The notes: generated by a model not told the origin, from the sequence alone. 64,000 nucleotides of DNA from Streptomyces sp. HB132 (GCF_016909575.1 NZ_JAFBGA010000011.1:62001-126000); one strand, 5' to 3'; numbered from the stretch's first letter, positions 24,835 through 34,103 are shown. Numbers and translations: made by a program.

Positions 24835-27381
24835 TCACTTCACGGGGAAGGCGTAGAAGGCCCGTTCCCGCTGGACGACGGTGGTCTTCCCGGCGGCCAG
24901 CACCCGGTACGGAGCGCTGACCGTCGCGCCCTTCGGGTCCTGGGCCCCGATGTCCTGGAACTTCCACAGCCGACGCCCGTCCTCGGCGGCGAACGCGGTC
25001 ACCTGGGAGGCGTCGGCGGCGAGCAGCGTCTTCCCGCCCCGGCTCAGTGTGAGCGCCGGGGCGCCTTCACCGAGCGGAACCTCGGTGGACCGCCGCCAGA
25101 GCAGCTTTCCGGTCGCCCGTTCGACCGCGCCGACCTCCTGGTGGCTGTTCGTGGTGTGGAGCACCGTCCCGGCCGGGACCGGCCGGCCGAAGACGGACGA
25201 CCCGGTGCCGTTCACCGTCCAGACGGGCTTGCCCGTGTCCGTCTCGAAGGCCCGCAGGTCCTCGCCCACCGCGCCGTACAGCCGCCCCTCCCCGTCCCCC
25301 GCCGCCGCGCCGGCCGGGGCGACCGTGCCGAACTTCCGGCTCCACAGCAGTTTCCCGCTGTCGCGGTCGAAGCAGCGGAAGAGGGCCTTGCCCTTGCCTG
25401 CCGCGGCGTCGGAGGGGGTGAGCGTGTCAGCGTCCTGGCGTACGACGAGGTCGGCGTCCCGGAGGGCGGTGACTTCGTAGGCCGGGGGGCCGGGTGCCCG
25501 GCCCGCGGGCACGGCCACACGCCAGAGTTCCTTGCGCAGCACGACGTCGTACGCGAAGAAGTAGGCCTTGACGACCTCCTTGTCCTTGCCGCGCTTCTTG
25601 CCCTTCTTCGGCTCAGGGGCCTTCACCGTGACGGTGTGGGACCCGGTGAACCAGAGGACCGGGCCGGACAGGCCCGTGAGCGGGGCCACCTTCATGTCCG
25701 GTACGCCGGTGAACCGTTCGGCGAAGCGCACCCGGTGCTCGACGCGCCCGTCCTTCGGCGACAGCCAGAGGAATTCGGTCGGGGCCGCCAGGAAGCAGAA
25801 TCCGTCCCCGGCGGCCAGGACCTCCTGGGCGCCGGCGGCTTCGGGGCGCTCCCAGACTTTCCGTCCCGTGCGGAGGTCGACGGCGGTCGCCCCGGCCGTG
25901 TCCGTCAGCACCAGCAGTTCGTCCTGCCAGACACCCGCGGTCAACGGGGCCGGGGCGGCGGCCGGGTGGGTGTACATCCACAGGGGGTCGGGCGCCCGGC
26001 CGGGCAGGGCGGGCCGGGGCGCTGCCGCCGGTTCGACGTCGGCGGAGTCCGCTTCGTCGGACCCGAAGGCGGACACGGCCGCTCCGCCCAGGACCAGCCC
26101 CGCCGCGCCGGCGGCGACGGCGGTGAGCAGCGCCCTCCGGCCGGTGTCCGGGGCGGACGTGGCACGCGGCGCTGCGGCGGGCGCGGAGCCCGGCGGGGCC
26201 GGGGGCAGCGAGGGTGCGGCGGACACGCCTCGGGGGGCGGCGGCAGCGGGGTAGGCGTACGGGTACGGCGGTGCGGCCGCAGGCGCGGGTGTCTGCGTCG
26301 GGGCGGCCGCCGGGGGGTGCGGGGGTGCGGCGGCGAGCGGGGCCGTCGCCCGGTCGGGCCGGGGCCCGCGCGCCCCGGCCCCCAGGACGCGGGTGGTCCT
26401 GCTGTCCCGGACGGCGTCCCCGCTCTCCGGCGCGCCGTTCGCGGGAGCGCCACCGTTCGTGGGTACCTCGTCCAGGGCCGGGTCCACCGGCGTCTCCAGG
26501 GCGCGTACCCGTGCCGCCTGGTCCGTCACCGCGGCGGACAGCGGCCCGGGCAGCCAGCCGCCCTTGGCGAGGCCGGCCGCGCCTTCCAGTGCCAGCTCCG
26601 CGGCGACCGATCCCGCGCCGGGCCGCTCCTCCGGGTCCTTCGCCAGACAGCTCGCGATCAGCGCGCGCAATCCGTCCGGTACGCCGCCGAGTTCGGCCGG
26701 TCCGTGCGCGATCCGCTCGGCCGCCTCCTCCGCGGGTCCGTCGGCGAGCGGGGTCGTCCCGGTCGCCGCGTACGCCAGCAGCAGGCCGAGGACGAACAGG
26801 TCGGACGCCGGGCCTGCTTCCTTGCCCTCGACCTGCTCGGGGGTGAGGTAGCCGAGCCGCACCGACAACTGCCCGCCCTCGCGGGCCTCGGCCCAGGCGG
26901 CGGCCCCCAGGGGCCCGAACGCGGTCAGCCGTGGACCGTCCTCGGCCAGCAGCACCGTCTCCGGCGCCAGCCCCTGGAGTACGGCCCCGGTGGCGTGCAC
27001 CCGGGAGAGCGTCTCGGCCAGGCCCGCTCCCAGTATCCGCACGGCACGCTCGGGCAGCGGACCGGTGAGGCCGATCGCCTCGGCGAGCGTCACCGCGGGC
27101 ACGTACGCCGTGGCCGTCCAGAGCCCGTCGTCCTGCGGAGAGGCCAGCGGCGGCTGCACCCAGCCACCGGCCAGCCGCTCCGCGGTGCGGGCCTCGGAGC
27201 GGAAGCGGCGCCCGAAGGCGGGCACGGAGGCGAGGGCGGGCCGGGCGGCCGTCACCACCGCGGGCCCGTCGCCGTCCGCGCCACGGGCCAGGTAGTGCAC
27301 GGCGCTCGCGCTCTCACGGAAGCGCGCGAGCGCGGTGTACGGGCCGAAGCGGCGTGGATCGTCCTGACGCAGCGCCTCCAT
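24835..27381 (-). CDS. Pseudokinase-like membrane protein with PQQ-type beta-propeller
   Basis: 848 residues. Residues ~1-270 look like a Ser/Thr protein kinase domain that has lost its catalytic residues: the ATP lysine region reads VVTAARPA, the catalytic loop reads LQGLAPETVLL instead of HRDLKPxNxLL, and DFG is AFG. A Pro/Ala-rich linker (~270-410) leads to a single membrane segment (LLTAVAAGAAGLVLGGAAV) and an external PQQ-like beta-propeller with W-containing repeats (GRKVWERPEA, GKLLWSRKFG, GKPVWTVNG, GRRLWKFQD). Start MEALRQDD. Propeller-bearing PASTA-like kinases exist in Streptomyces; this one is probably a binding or scaffold protein, not an enzyme. Confidence 0.88.
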   Translation of the reverse strand: MEALRQDDPRRFGPYTALARFRESASAVHYLARGADGDGPAVVTAARPALASVPAFGRRFRSEARTAERLAGGWVQPPLASPQDDGLWTATAYVPAVTLAEAIGLTGPLPERAVRILGAGLAETLSRVHATGAVLQGLAPETVLLAEDGPRLTAFGPLGAAAWAEAREGGQLSVRLGYLTPEQVEGKEAGPASDLFVLGLLLAYAATGTTPLADGPAEEAAERIAHGPAELGGVPDGLRALIASCLAKDPEERPGAGSVAAELALEGAAGLAKGGWLPGPLSAAVTDQAARVRALETPVDPALDEVPTNGGAPANGAPESGDAVRDSRTTRVLGAGARGPRPDRATAPLAAAPPHPPAAAPTQTPAPAAAPPYPYAYPAAAAPRGVSAAPSLPPAPPGSAPAAAPRATSAPDTGRRALLTAVAAGAAGLVLGGAAVSAFGSDEADSADVEPAAAPRPALPGRAPDPLWMYTHPAAAPAPLTAGVWQDELLVLTDTAGATAVDLRTGRKVWERPEAAGAQEVLAAGDGFCFLAAPTEFLWLSPKDGRVEHRVRFAERFTGVPDMKVAPLTGLSGPVLWFTGSHTVTVKAPEPKKGKKRGKDKEVVKAYFFAYDVVLRKELWRVAVPAGRAPGPPAYEVTALRDADLVVRQDADTLTPSDAAAGKGKALFRCFDRDSGKLLWSRKFGTVAPAGAAAGDGEGRLYGAVGEDLRAFETDTGKPVWTVNGTGSSVFGRPVPAGTVLHTTNSHQEVGAVERATGKLLWRRSTEVPLGEGAPALTLSRGGKTLLAADASQVTAFAAEDGRRLWKFQDIGAQDPKGATVSAPYRVLAAGKTTVVQRERAFYAFPVK

Positions 27382-27450
27382 GGCGCACCCCCCTTGTGAC
27401 CGTGCCCTCGGCACCCGGGCCGATCCTACGGGCGCGGGCGCGCAGGAGGC

Positions 27451-27726
27451 TCAGGACCCGCTCCGGGGGCTGTTCCAGGGCCACTTGGGGGTGAAGCGTT
27501 CGCGGCCGTCGGGAGCGTACTCGTACACCCAGCCGCGCTGCAGTCCGAGTCGCTTCGTGTGGCCCGCCGGGGCGCGCCGGTAGGCGTGGACGGTGTCGGG
27601 GCCGCCGGCGGCGTCCGGCACCGGGACCTCGTACCACTTGGGCGGATGGCCGGTCGGCCCGAGCAGGACGGGCAGCACCCGGCCGTCGAGGGGGCCGCCG
27701 CGGAAGGGCGTGTTCTCGCTTTTCAC
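27451..27726 (-). CDS. Small conserved hypothetical protein
   Basis: 91 residues: MKSENTPFRGGPLDGRVLPV, a central PPKWYEVPVPD and a C-terminal GWVYEYAPDGRERFTPKWPW. The GGPLDGR opening resembles small phage-like and actinomycete proteins of unknown function. No cysteine or membrane segment. It lies between the propeller protein and the TetR gene on the same strand, but with gaps that allow separate promoters. Confidence 0.75.
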   Translation of the reverse strand: MKSENTPFRGGPLDGRVLPVLLGPTGHPPKWYEVPVPDAAGGPDTVHAYRRAPAGHTKRLGLQRGWVYEYAPDGRERFTPKWPWNSPRSGS

Positions 27727-27736
27727 CCGGCCAGTG

Positions 27737-28498
27737 TCACTCAGGAGGCAGCAGGTGTGCCGCGTGCCCCGCCACCGGGATGATCAGCGCCGTGAGCCGT
27801 CCGGCGGGGCCGTCCGCGGTCTCCTGGCCCAGCAGCTCCGCCACCACCGCCTCCGTCTCCTCGTCCGAGGCCGCGGTGGCCGCGAGCAGGGCCATCAGAT
27901 GGTCGACCAGCCAGGAGCGCAGATCGGCGGCCGGAGGCTGCTTCTGCTCGTCCAGCCAGATCAGGGACGCCGCCTCCACGGCGGCGATCCAGGTGCGCAC
28001 CATCATCCGCAGCCGGGGCCCCGCCGGCTCCTGGCCCGGGCCGGTGCCACGGCCCAGGTGGAGCAGGATCTGCTCGGCCGCGGACCGCCGCACGCCGTCC
28101 ACGATCGTCGTCGTGCGCGAGGTCTCCGCCACGCTGCCGCCGCGCAGCAACGCGCTGAAGCCGGCGTCGTGCTGGTCGACGAAGCCGAGATAGCGGTCCA
28201 GGACGCGGCTGACCCGCTCGGTGGGCGGGCCCGTGGCGGGTTCCGCGAAGCAGAGCGTGAGCTGGTCGGCGGCCGATCCGAGGGCGGCCTCGTACAACTG
28301 CTGCCTGCCGCCCGGGAAGTAGCGGTAGACCAGCGGGCGGGAGACCCCGGCCGCCGCCGCCACCTCGTCGATCGACACGTCGTCCGGCGCCCGGTGGGCG
28401 AAGAGGGAGAGCGCCGCGACCAGCAGTTGGGCGCGGCGCTCCTCGACACCGAGCCGTCGGTACGCGCGGGCCGGCGGTGCTGCGGGTGCGGAGGTCAT
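27737..28498 (-). CDS. TetR-family transcriptional regulator
   Basis: 253 residues. N-terminal helix-turn-helix ~20-65: RRAQLLVAALSLFAHRAPDDVSIDEVAAAAGVSRPLVYRYF, with the recognition helix SRPLVYRYF. The ligand domain is longer than average. Start MTSAPAAPP. It lies 40 bp downstream of the AurF-like gene on the same strand, and a perfect GACTGCCT-N7-AGGCAGTC repeat in the divergent region (29534-29556) is a plausible operator, so it probably controls both diiron genes. Confidence 0.93.
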   Translation of the reverse strand: MTSAPAAPPARAYRRLGVEERRAQLLVAALSLFAHRAPDDVSIDEVAAAAGVSRPLVYRYFPGGRQQLYEAALGSAADQLTLCFAEPATGPPTERVSRVLDRYLGFVDQHDAGFSALLRGGSVAETSRTTTIVDGVRRSAAEQILLHLGRGTGPGQEPAGPRLRMMVRTWIAAVEAASLIWLDEQKQPPAADLRSWLVDHLMALLAATAASDEETEAVVAELLGQETADGPAGRLTALIIPVAGHAAHLLPPE

Positions 28499-28538
28499 AC
28501 TCCGAAGCCTAAGCGCTCCCTCCAAAAGCGGACCGGCC

Positions 28539-29474
28539 TCAGGCCAGCAGACCCGAGCTCTTCCACAGCCTGCGCCCCACTCCGTTGAGCACGCCGATGT
28601 CGTCGAAGAAGTCCGTGAGCCGCTTCGCCCCCGTCCGCATGACCTCGGCCCGGTGGCCGCTCGCCTTCACCTGGGCGACGGCCTCGTGGCGGTCCAGTCC
28701 GACGTTGTCGTACACCTGCGGGTTGACGAAGCACACGGAGAAGACGCGCGCCGCCTCCCCGCAGCTCAGCCTGGTCATGCGCCGCTCCCACGCGGGGGCG
28801 GTCACCATCTGGCGGCGCAACTCCTCCCGTGCGTAGCGCACATGGCGGGCCTCCTCGACGACGTGGATGCGGGTCACTCCGCGTACGAGCGACTGGACGC
28901 GCTCGTCGGGGAAGGTGAGTCGCTGCATCCAGTCCAGGATCTCCTCGCCGAGCAGGGTCGCGGCGAACGAACCGGGCGTGGTGGAGATGGTCTTCAGCAC
29001 CCGCGCCAGGTTGTGGTAGCGGGGCGGGACGGGGTAGGCGGGGGCCCCGCCCCACTCGATCATGCGGGCGAACATCATGGAGTGCCGGCACTCGTCGGCG
29101 ATCTCGGTGAGGGCGTAGCGGACGTGCTTGCTCGTCACGGACTTGTCGTAGATGTGGCGGACGAGCAGCTGCATGAGGATGATCTCGAACCAGATGCCGA
29201 GCGAGGCCAGCGACGCCGCCTCGTGGCGTGCCAGCTCCATCCGCCGGTCCTCCGACATCTTCCGCCAGAGCGGGGTGTCGTAGAGGGAGACCAGCTCGGG
29301 CGGCCAGAACCACTTGCCGTCCTCGACGGGGGAAGCCCAGTCGAGTTCCGTGTCCGGGTCGAAGGAGTGCTTCGCCGAGGCTTCGAGCAGACGGGCCGCG
29401 ACCTGCTCGCGGTCCTTGAGGGGGCCGAGGGCGTCGCGCAGCGCCTGGATGTCCTCGTCGGTCACTGTCGTCAT
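28539..29474 (-). CDS. AurF-type diiron oxygenase
   Basis: 311 residues. Helical ferritin-like fold with diiron ligand motifs IADECRHSMMF (~125-135) and VVEEARHVRYAREE (~206-218), plus Glu/His in LARHEAASLA and LLGEEIL. This matches the p-aminobenzoate N-oxygenase (AurF) family, which oxidises amines to nitro or hydroxylamine groups in secondary metabolism; many members have other substrates. Start MTTVTDED with GAGGTG upstream; a 7-residue extension is possible. Divergent from a second diiron protein at 29664. No biosynthetic cluster surrounds it, so the substrate is unknown. Confidence 0.92.
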   Translation of the reverse strand: MTTVTDEDIQALRDALGPLKDREQVAARLLEASAKHSFDPDTELDWASPVEDGKWFWPPELVSLYDTPLWRKMSEDRRMELARHEAASLASLGIWFEIILMQLLVRHIYDKSVTSKHVRYALTEIADECRHSMMFARMIEWGGAPAYPVPPRYHNLARVLKTISTTPGSFAATLLGEEILDWMQRLTFPDERVQSLVRGVTRIHVVEEARHVRYAREELRRQMVTAPAWERRMTRLSCGEAARVFSVCFVNPQVYDNVGLDRHEAVAQVKASGHRAEVMRTGAKRLTDFFDDIGVLNGVGRRLWKSSGLLA

Positions 29475-29533
29475 GGCTGTGGGCACCTCGCACATGGGTT
29501 ACCGGCGGTCATTTATCTGCTCACGGATTATGA

Positions 29534-29556
29534 GACTGCCTGTCAGCAAGGCAGTC
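29534..29556. promoter_or_regulatory. Perfect inverted repeat between two divergent diiron genes
   Basis: GACTGCCT (29534-29541), 7-base spacer, AGGCAGTC (29549-29556). Symmetry and size are typical of a TetR operator. It sits 60 bp from the AurF-type start and 108 bp from the other diiron gene. The nearby TetR protein is the natural candidate. Confidence 0.7.
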
Positions 29557-29663
29557 AATCCCTTGTGCGCTACTTGTTGACCCCGCGTCTACCAACGTGT
29601 GAACCTGCCAACTGACGTCAGCACCACGGAACATACGATCCTCGCCGCGCGAAGGAGTTCTCC

Positions 29664-30773
29664 GTGTCGACACACGACCTCTACACCACCCCGCCCCCGG
29701 CTCCGACGTGGCAGGTGCCAGCCACAGGTGCCGCCCGTTTCAGCTGGGACTACGACGACGGCCGCGAACGCCTCCTCGCCCTCTACCAGAAGGGCAAGGA
29801 CAAGCAGTGGGACGGCAACAAGCGCATCGACTGGAGCCTGGAGGTCGATCCCGCGGATCCCCTCGGGACCCCGGACGAGGCCCTCACGCTCCATGGGACG
29901 CCGCACTGGGCGAAGATGACCGAGCGGGACCGCGGCGAACTGCGCAAGCACTACACCTCCTGGCAGTTCAGCCAGTTCCTGCACGGTGAGCAGGGCGCCA
30001 TGGTCTGCGCCGCCCGCATCGTCGAGTCCGTCCCGGACCTGGACGCGAAGTTCTACTCCGCCACACAGACGATGGACGAGGCGCGGCACGCGGAGATCTA
30101 CGGCCGCTTCCTGCACGAGAAGATCGGGATGCTCTACCCGGTCAACGACAACCTCCAGGGGCTGCTCGGCGACACCCTGCGCGACTCCCGCTGGGACATG
30201 CCCTACCTCGGCATGCAGGTCCTCATCGAAGGGCTGGCACTCGCGGCGTTCGGCATGATCCGTGACACCACGACCAAACCGCTGCCGAAGCAGATCCTCG
30301 CCTACGTCATGCAGGACGAGGCCCGCCACGTGGCCTTCGGGCGGATGGCACTGCGCGACTACTACAAGCAGCTGAGCGACGCCGAACTCCGCGAGCGCGA
30401 GGAGTTCGTCATCGAGGGCTGCTACCTGATGCGCGACCGCCTCAGCGGCGTCGAGGTACTGGAGAACTTCGGTATCGGCAGGCAGGAGGCCAAGGAGCTC
30501 TCCGAGCACTCGGAGTACCTGCAGCTCTTCCGCAAGCTGCTGTTCAGCCGGATCGTTCCCTGCGTCAAGGACATCGGGCTCTGGGGCGAACGGCTCCAGA
30601 AGGCCTACGTCGACATGGGAGTGTTCGAGCTGGGCGACTCGAACCTGGACCTGCTGATGGCCCAGGACGAGGAGATCGCCGAGCAGTTGGACCGGGACCG
30701 CTTCGCGGTGGAGGAGCGGGCGCGGGTCGCGGAGGTCGCGGACGCGATCGCGGCGGGCGGAGCCGACGGCTGA
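29664..30773 (+). CDS. Ferritin-like diiron protein (R2-like fold)
   Basis: 369 residues. Two carboxylate-bridged diiron half-sites: E109 in LHGEQGAM with E139xxH142 in MDEARHAEIY, and E189 in LIEGLAL with E219xxH222 in QDEARHVAFG. This spacing is that of ribonucleotide-reductase R2-like and related oxidases or hydroxylases. No radical-transfer or R2 C-terminal motif is evident, so ribonucleotide reduction is unlikely. GTG start with AAGGAG upstream. Divergent from the AurF-type gene, implying co-regulation by TetR. Possible N-oxygenase, desaturase or hydroxylase; substrate unknown. Confidence 0.9.
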   Translation: MSTHDLYTTPPPAPTWQVPATGAARFSWDYDDGRERLLALYQKGKDKQWDGNKRIDWSLEVDPADPLGTPDEALTLHGTPHWAKMTERDRGELRKHYTSWQFSQFLHGEQGAMVCAARIVESVPDLDAKFYSATQTMDEARHAEIYGRFLHEKIGMLYPVNDNLQGLLGDTLRDSRWDMPYLGMQVLIEGLALAAFGMIRDTTTKPLPKQILAYVMQDEARHVAFGRMALRDYYKQLSDAELREREEFVIEGCYLMRDRLSGVEVLENFGIGRQEAKELSEHSEYLQLFRKLLFSRIVPCVKDIGLWGERLQKAYVDMGVFELGDSNLDLLMAQDEEIAEQLDRDRFAVEERARVAEVADAIAAGGADG

Positions 30774-30822
30774 CCCGCCTGCCTGCCGTCCGGCAGACCC
30801 GCGCCCGCCTGCCACCGGGCCG

Positions 30823-31137
30823 CTAGTTCTCGTCGGGGAGCTTGATCGTCCTGCCGTTCTCGTCGAGCGTCCGGGTGCTCCAGTAGGTCGACCACTTGTC
30901 GTCCTCGTGCTCGGGGACCTTGCCCTCCGGGTAGCGGGCGTAGCCCTTGGGCGGCTCCTCGTCGTCGGAGACACATGCGCTTCCGGGGCCGCCCACGGAC
31001 AGGACCGGGTACTCGCCGCCCCCGCACGTGGCCTGCTGCATGGAGCAGGCGCTGGTGAGCAGGGCGACCGTGGCGGCGGCCAGGGCGAGCCCGATCGTGG
31101 TGCGGAACGGGGGACGGAGTCTGTTGGCCGTGCGCAT
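30823..31137 (-). CDS. Small hypothetical lipoprotein
   Basis: 104 residues. A positively charged start (MRTANRLRPPFR), hydrophobic core and lipobox LLTSACS around residues 23-30 predict a lipoprotein. The mature part has cysteines in CGGGEYP and ACVSDDE, then an acidic C-terminus that includes WSTYWSTRTLDENG. AGGGAG precedes the ATG. No family recognised; it resembles small SCO-type Streptomyces lipoproteins. Confidence 0.82.
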   Translation of the reverse strand: MRTANRLRPPFRTTIGLALAAATVALLTSACSMQQATCGGGEYPVLSVGGPGSACVSDDEEPPKGYARYPEGKVPEHEDDKWSTYWSTRTLDENGRTIKLPDEN

Positions 31138-31260
31138 GGTCGGGCTCCCTCTGGTGTGTGGCTGACAGCATTCAGCCTGCCGCGGCCGACGGTGCCGATC
31201 TTGAGCACGCGTACTCATATCCGGTGTACGTACCGCGCGCGCGGACGGAGGATGGGGGGC

Positions 31261-32151
31261 ATGAACTCCGCCCCGGCTCACGGTGATTCAGCAGCAGGTC
31301 GTCGCAGTCTCGAAGCGCTCGCGCTCGGTGACGCCTTCGGGGAGCGCTGGTTCCCGCTCTTCCGGCCGCCCCGGCAGGCGTACGCCGAGGTCCGGGCGCG
31401 CCGCACCCCGCACGAGCCCGTGTGGCACTGGACCGACGACACCGCGCTGGCGCTCGCCCTGCAACGGGTCCTCGACGAGTACGGGCAGGTGGAGCAGGAC
31501 CGCCTGGCCCTGTACTACGCCCTGGCCTTCGACGCGGACCGTGCCCGTGGTTACGGGCACGGGATGCACATGCTCCTCCCGGAACTCCTGACCGCTCCGG
31601 GTGACTGGCGCACCCTGGCGCCCAAGCTCTTCGAGGGTGGCAGCCTCGGGAACGGGGCGGCGATGCGGGTGGCGCCGCTCGGAGCCCGCTTCCACGCCGA
31701 CCTCGGCCGGACCGTGGAACAGGCTGCGCTCTCGGCGGCCGTCACCCACGCCCATCCGCAGGGCGTCGCCGGCGCGGTGGCGGTAGCGGTCGCCGCGGCG
31801 CTCTCGGTGCGCGGCGGGCTCACCCTCGAGGCAGTCGCCGCGCGCACCCCCGAGGGGCCGGTGCGGGAAGGCGTGCTCCGCGCCGCGGAGGTGCCGTTCG
31901 CCACGGAGCCCTGGAGGGCCGCCGACCTCCTGGGCAACGGGCAGCGGATCCGGGCCGACGACACGGTGCCCTTCGCGCTGTGGACAGCGGCCCGGCACCC
32001 GGACGACCTGGAGCAGGCGCTGTGGGCGACCGCCGAGGGATTCGGCGACGTGGACACGACCTGCGCCATCTCCGGGGGCGTGGTCGGGGCGGCGACCGGG
32101 ACCGAGGGGGTCCCCGCGGAGTGGCGCCTGCGGCGGGAACCGCTGAACTGA
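31261..32151 (+). CDS. ADP-ribosylglycohydrolase-family protein
   Basis: 296 residues. Family motifs: ALALGDAFGER near the N-terminus, WTDDTALALAL (metal-binding Thr-Asp-Asp), GGSLGNGAAMRVAPLG, and the C-terminal metal site GDVDTTCAISGGVVGA. These bind two Mg ions in DraG/ARH-type hydrolases, which remove ADP-ribose from proteins or small molecules. The enzyme is cytoplasmic, with no signal peptide. GGAGG lies upstream of the ATG. The target modification is unknown; Streptomyces uses ADP-ribosylation in resistance and development. Confidence 0.94.
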   Translation: MNSAPAHGDSAAGRRSLEALALGDAFGERWFPLFRPPRQAYAEVRARRTPHEPVWHWTDDTALALALQRVLDEYGQVEQDRLALYYALAFDADRARGYGHGMHMLLPELLTAPGDWRTLAPKLFEGGSLGNGAAMRVAPLGARFHADLGRTVEQAALSAAVTHAHPQGVAGAVAVAVAAALSVRGGLTLEAVAARTPEGPVREGVLRAAEVPFATEPWRAADLLGNGQRIRADDTVPFALWTAARHPDDLEQALWATAEGFGDVDTTCAISGGVVGAATGTEGVPAEWRLRREPLN

Positions 32152-32224
32152 CGGGGCGTATCCCTCCGTTGTCGACGATCCGTGCGGCGAACTCCTGTTC
32201 GCGCCGGTGACGTAACGTGAGCGC

Positions 32225-33049
32225 ATGAGCATGCCACCGCAGGGTCCGTACGGGCCGCCTCCGACTCCGCACGGCCCCTACGGGCAGCACCCCCCGCCCG
32301 GCGCCTACCCGCCGCAGGCGGCCTACGCCTACCCGCCCCAGGGGGTACCCGGCCCTCCCGGCTCCCCCGGGCCTTGGGGGCAGCCGGGGATGCCCGGTTG
32401 GCAGCCCCAACCGCCGCGCAGGACGCGGGCGGGGCTCGTCGTCGGTCTCGTGGTGGGGGTGTCCGTCCTCGTCCTGGGGATCGGCTTCGGCGCGTTCACG
32501 CTGATCGACAGGGGCGCGGACGCGGCGTTCCCCGAGGCGACGCACGAACTCGTGGTGCCGGAGAAGGTGCTGGACGGGGAATTCACCCTGGCCGAGGACC
32601 TGTCGGACACCGAGGGCAAGGAGATCGAGGAGGCCCCCGACCCGAGGGTCCGGGACGGTGAGGCCGCTGTCGCCCACTACGCGACGGACGAGGGCGGTGT
32701 CCTGGTCCTTTCGGGGATGTACGGACGTCTGGCGAGTCCGGTGGCCATGCGGGGGGAGATCCTGGAGGGCGCGGCCGGGGCCGAGGGGGCGGAGGCGGTC
32801 GTGCCGCCCGAGGAGTTCGAGCCCGAGGGCTACGGCATCACGGTGGAGTGCCAGGTCGTGCGCTGGACGGATCTCGGCACGACGACCTACGCGCCGATGT
32901 GCGCCTGGGGGGACGCCAACACGGCGGCCATGGTCGCAGTGGTCCGGCCCGGCGAGACGGCTCAGGACGCACAGTCGGTCGACCTGACGTCGGCCGCCGA
33001 GGATACGGCGAAGGTCAGGGCGGAGATCCGCAGGCCGCTCGGCCGATAG
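32225..33049 (+). CDS. Proline-rich membrane-anchored hypothetical protein
   Basis: 274 residues. The first ~65 are Pro/Gly/Tyr-rich (PPQGPYGPPP, AYPPQGVPG), then one membrane helix (AGLVVGLVVGVSVLVLGIGFGAF, ~69-91), then an acidic extracellular domain. This is a common Streptomyces layout, with the Pro-rich part cytoplasmic. The external domain has two cysteines (VECQVV, PMCAWG) that could form a disulfide. Its 3' end overlaps the convergent amidase gene by 35 bp. No function assignable. Confidence 0.85.
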   Translation: MSMPPQGPYGPPPTPHGPYGQHPPPGAYPPQAAYAYPPQGVPGPPGSPGPWGQPGMPGWQPQPPRRTRAGLVVGLVVGVSVLVLGIGFGAFTLIDRGADAAFPEATHELVVPEKVLDGEFTLAEDLSDTEGKEIEEAPDPRVRDGEAAVAHYATDEGGVLVLSGMYGRLASPVAMRGEILEGAAGAEGAEAVVPPEEFEPEGYGITVECQVVRWTDLGTTTYAPMCAWGDANTAAMVAVVRPGETAQDAQSVDLTSAAEDTAKVRAEIRRPLGR

Positions 33050-34103
33050 GCGACCGGCCGAGCGCCTCCTCCACCGCGCACGCCATGCCGAGCAGCTCCG
33101 CGTCCGTTCCCCGCCCCGTCACCAGTTGGAGTCCGGCCGGGCAGCCGTCCGCCGTGAAGCCGGCGGGCACGCTCGCCGCCGGGTGACCGCTGAGGTTGAA
33201 CGCCCAGGTCAGCGCGGTGGAATAGAGGTCGCCCGGCCCCTCGTGGCCGTGCGGCGGTGTGGGGGCGACCGGGGTGAGCAGCAGGGGTGTACCGGCGAAC
33301 AGGGCGTCAATGACGCGGTCGTTGGCGGTGCGGAGCCGCTCAGTGGAGGGGGTCGGGCGTCCCGCGCGCGCCGCGAACCACGCCCGGGCCGGGTCGAGCA
33401 GTTCGCAGGAGCCCGGCACCAGGCGTACCGTTCCCGCCGCCACGAGCCGGCCGACGGCCTGCCGCGTCACGTCCGCGACCTCCGGGGCGACGGCGGCGAA
33501 ACCCAGGTCGGGGCTGTAGACGGCCGGCACGGGGAGCCGCGCCGGCCGCGGCACGTATGCGTCGGTCACATGGCGCAGATACGCGTCCGCCCGCTCCGCC
33601 GAGCTCGCGAGTACCCCGGCGGTCGCCAGGCCTGTCCGGTCGGGGGAGGGGAGCAGGCCGGCGCTCGTCCTCAGGCCGAACACCCCGCACCACGCCGCCG
33701 GGATCCGCACCGATCCCGCGCCGTCACTCCCGGTCGCCAGCTCCACCATGCCCGCGGCGACCGCCACCGCCGATCCCGCGGAGGAGCCGCCCGGAGTCCG
33801 GTCGTGGCGCCAGGGGTTGACCGTACGGCCGTGCGCCCCCTGCCCCCAGGTCTGCCACGGCGTACCGGCGCCGGGGACGGAGGTCGCACCGACCGGGATG
33901 CCGCCCGCGGCGATCAGGCGGCGCGCGGCGTACGAGCGGATCCCCGAGCGGCCCTTCACCGCGAACGGCAGCCCCGCGAGCGGCAGTCGGGAAGCTGCCT
34001 CCGCCCGGGCCCGCGCCTCCTCGTGCCACACCTCGGTGAAGGCGCACAGCTCGGGGTCGAGCCGGTCGATGCGGGCGAACGATGCCTCGAGTGCCGCTGT
34101 CAT
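33015..34103 (-). CDS. Amidase (amidase-signature family)
   Basis: 362 residues, somewhat shorter than typical (~450). The catalytic Ser-cisSer-Lys triad is visible: K50 in LPFAVKGRS, serines in GGSSAGSAVAV (~107-108) and the nucleophile in GSDGAGSVRIP (~131). It hydrolyses an amide or related substrate in the cytoplasm; GatA is excluded because the C-terminal region is short and the partner genes are absent. Start MTAALEASFARID. The 3' end overlaps the convergent membrane-protein gene. Confidence 0.93.
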   Translation of the reverse strand: MTAALEASFARIDRLDPELCAFTEVWHEEARARAEAASRLPLAGLPFAVKGRSGIRSYAARRLIAAGGIPVGATSVPGAGTPWQTWGQGAHGRTVNPWRHDRTPGGSSAGSAVAVAAGMVELATGSDGAGSVRIPAAWCGVFGLRTSAGLLPSPDRTGLATAGVLASSAERADAYLRHVTDAYVPRPARLPVPAVYSPDLGFAAVAPEVADVTRQAVGRLVAAGTVRLVPGSCELLDPARAWFAARAGRPTPSTERLRTANDRVIDALFAGTPLLLTPVAPTPPHGHEGPGDLYSTALTWAFNLSGHPAASVPAGFTADGCPAGLQLVTGRGTDAELLGMACAVEEALGRSPIGRAACGSPP

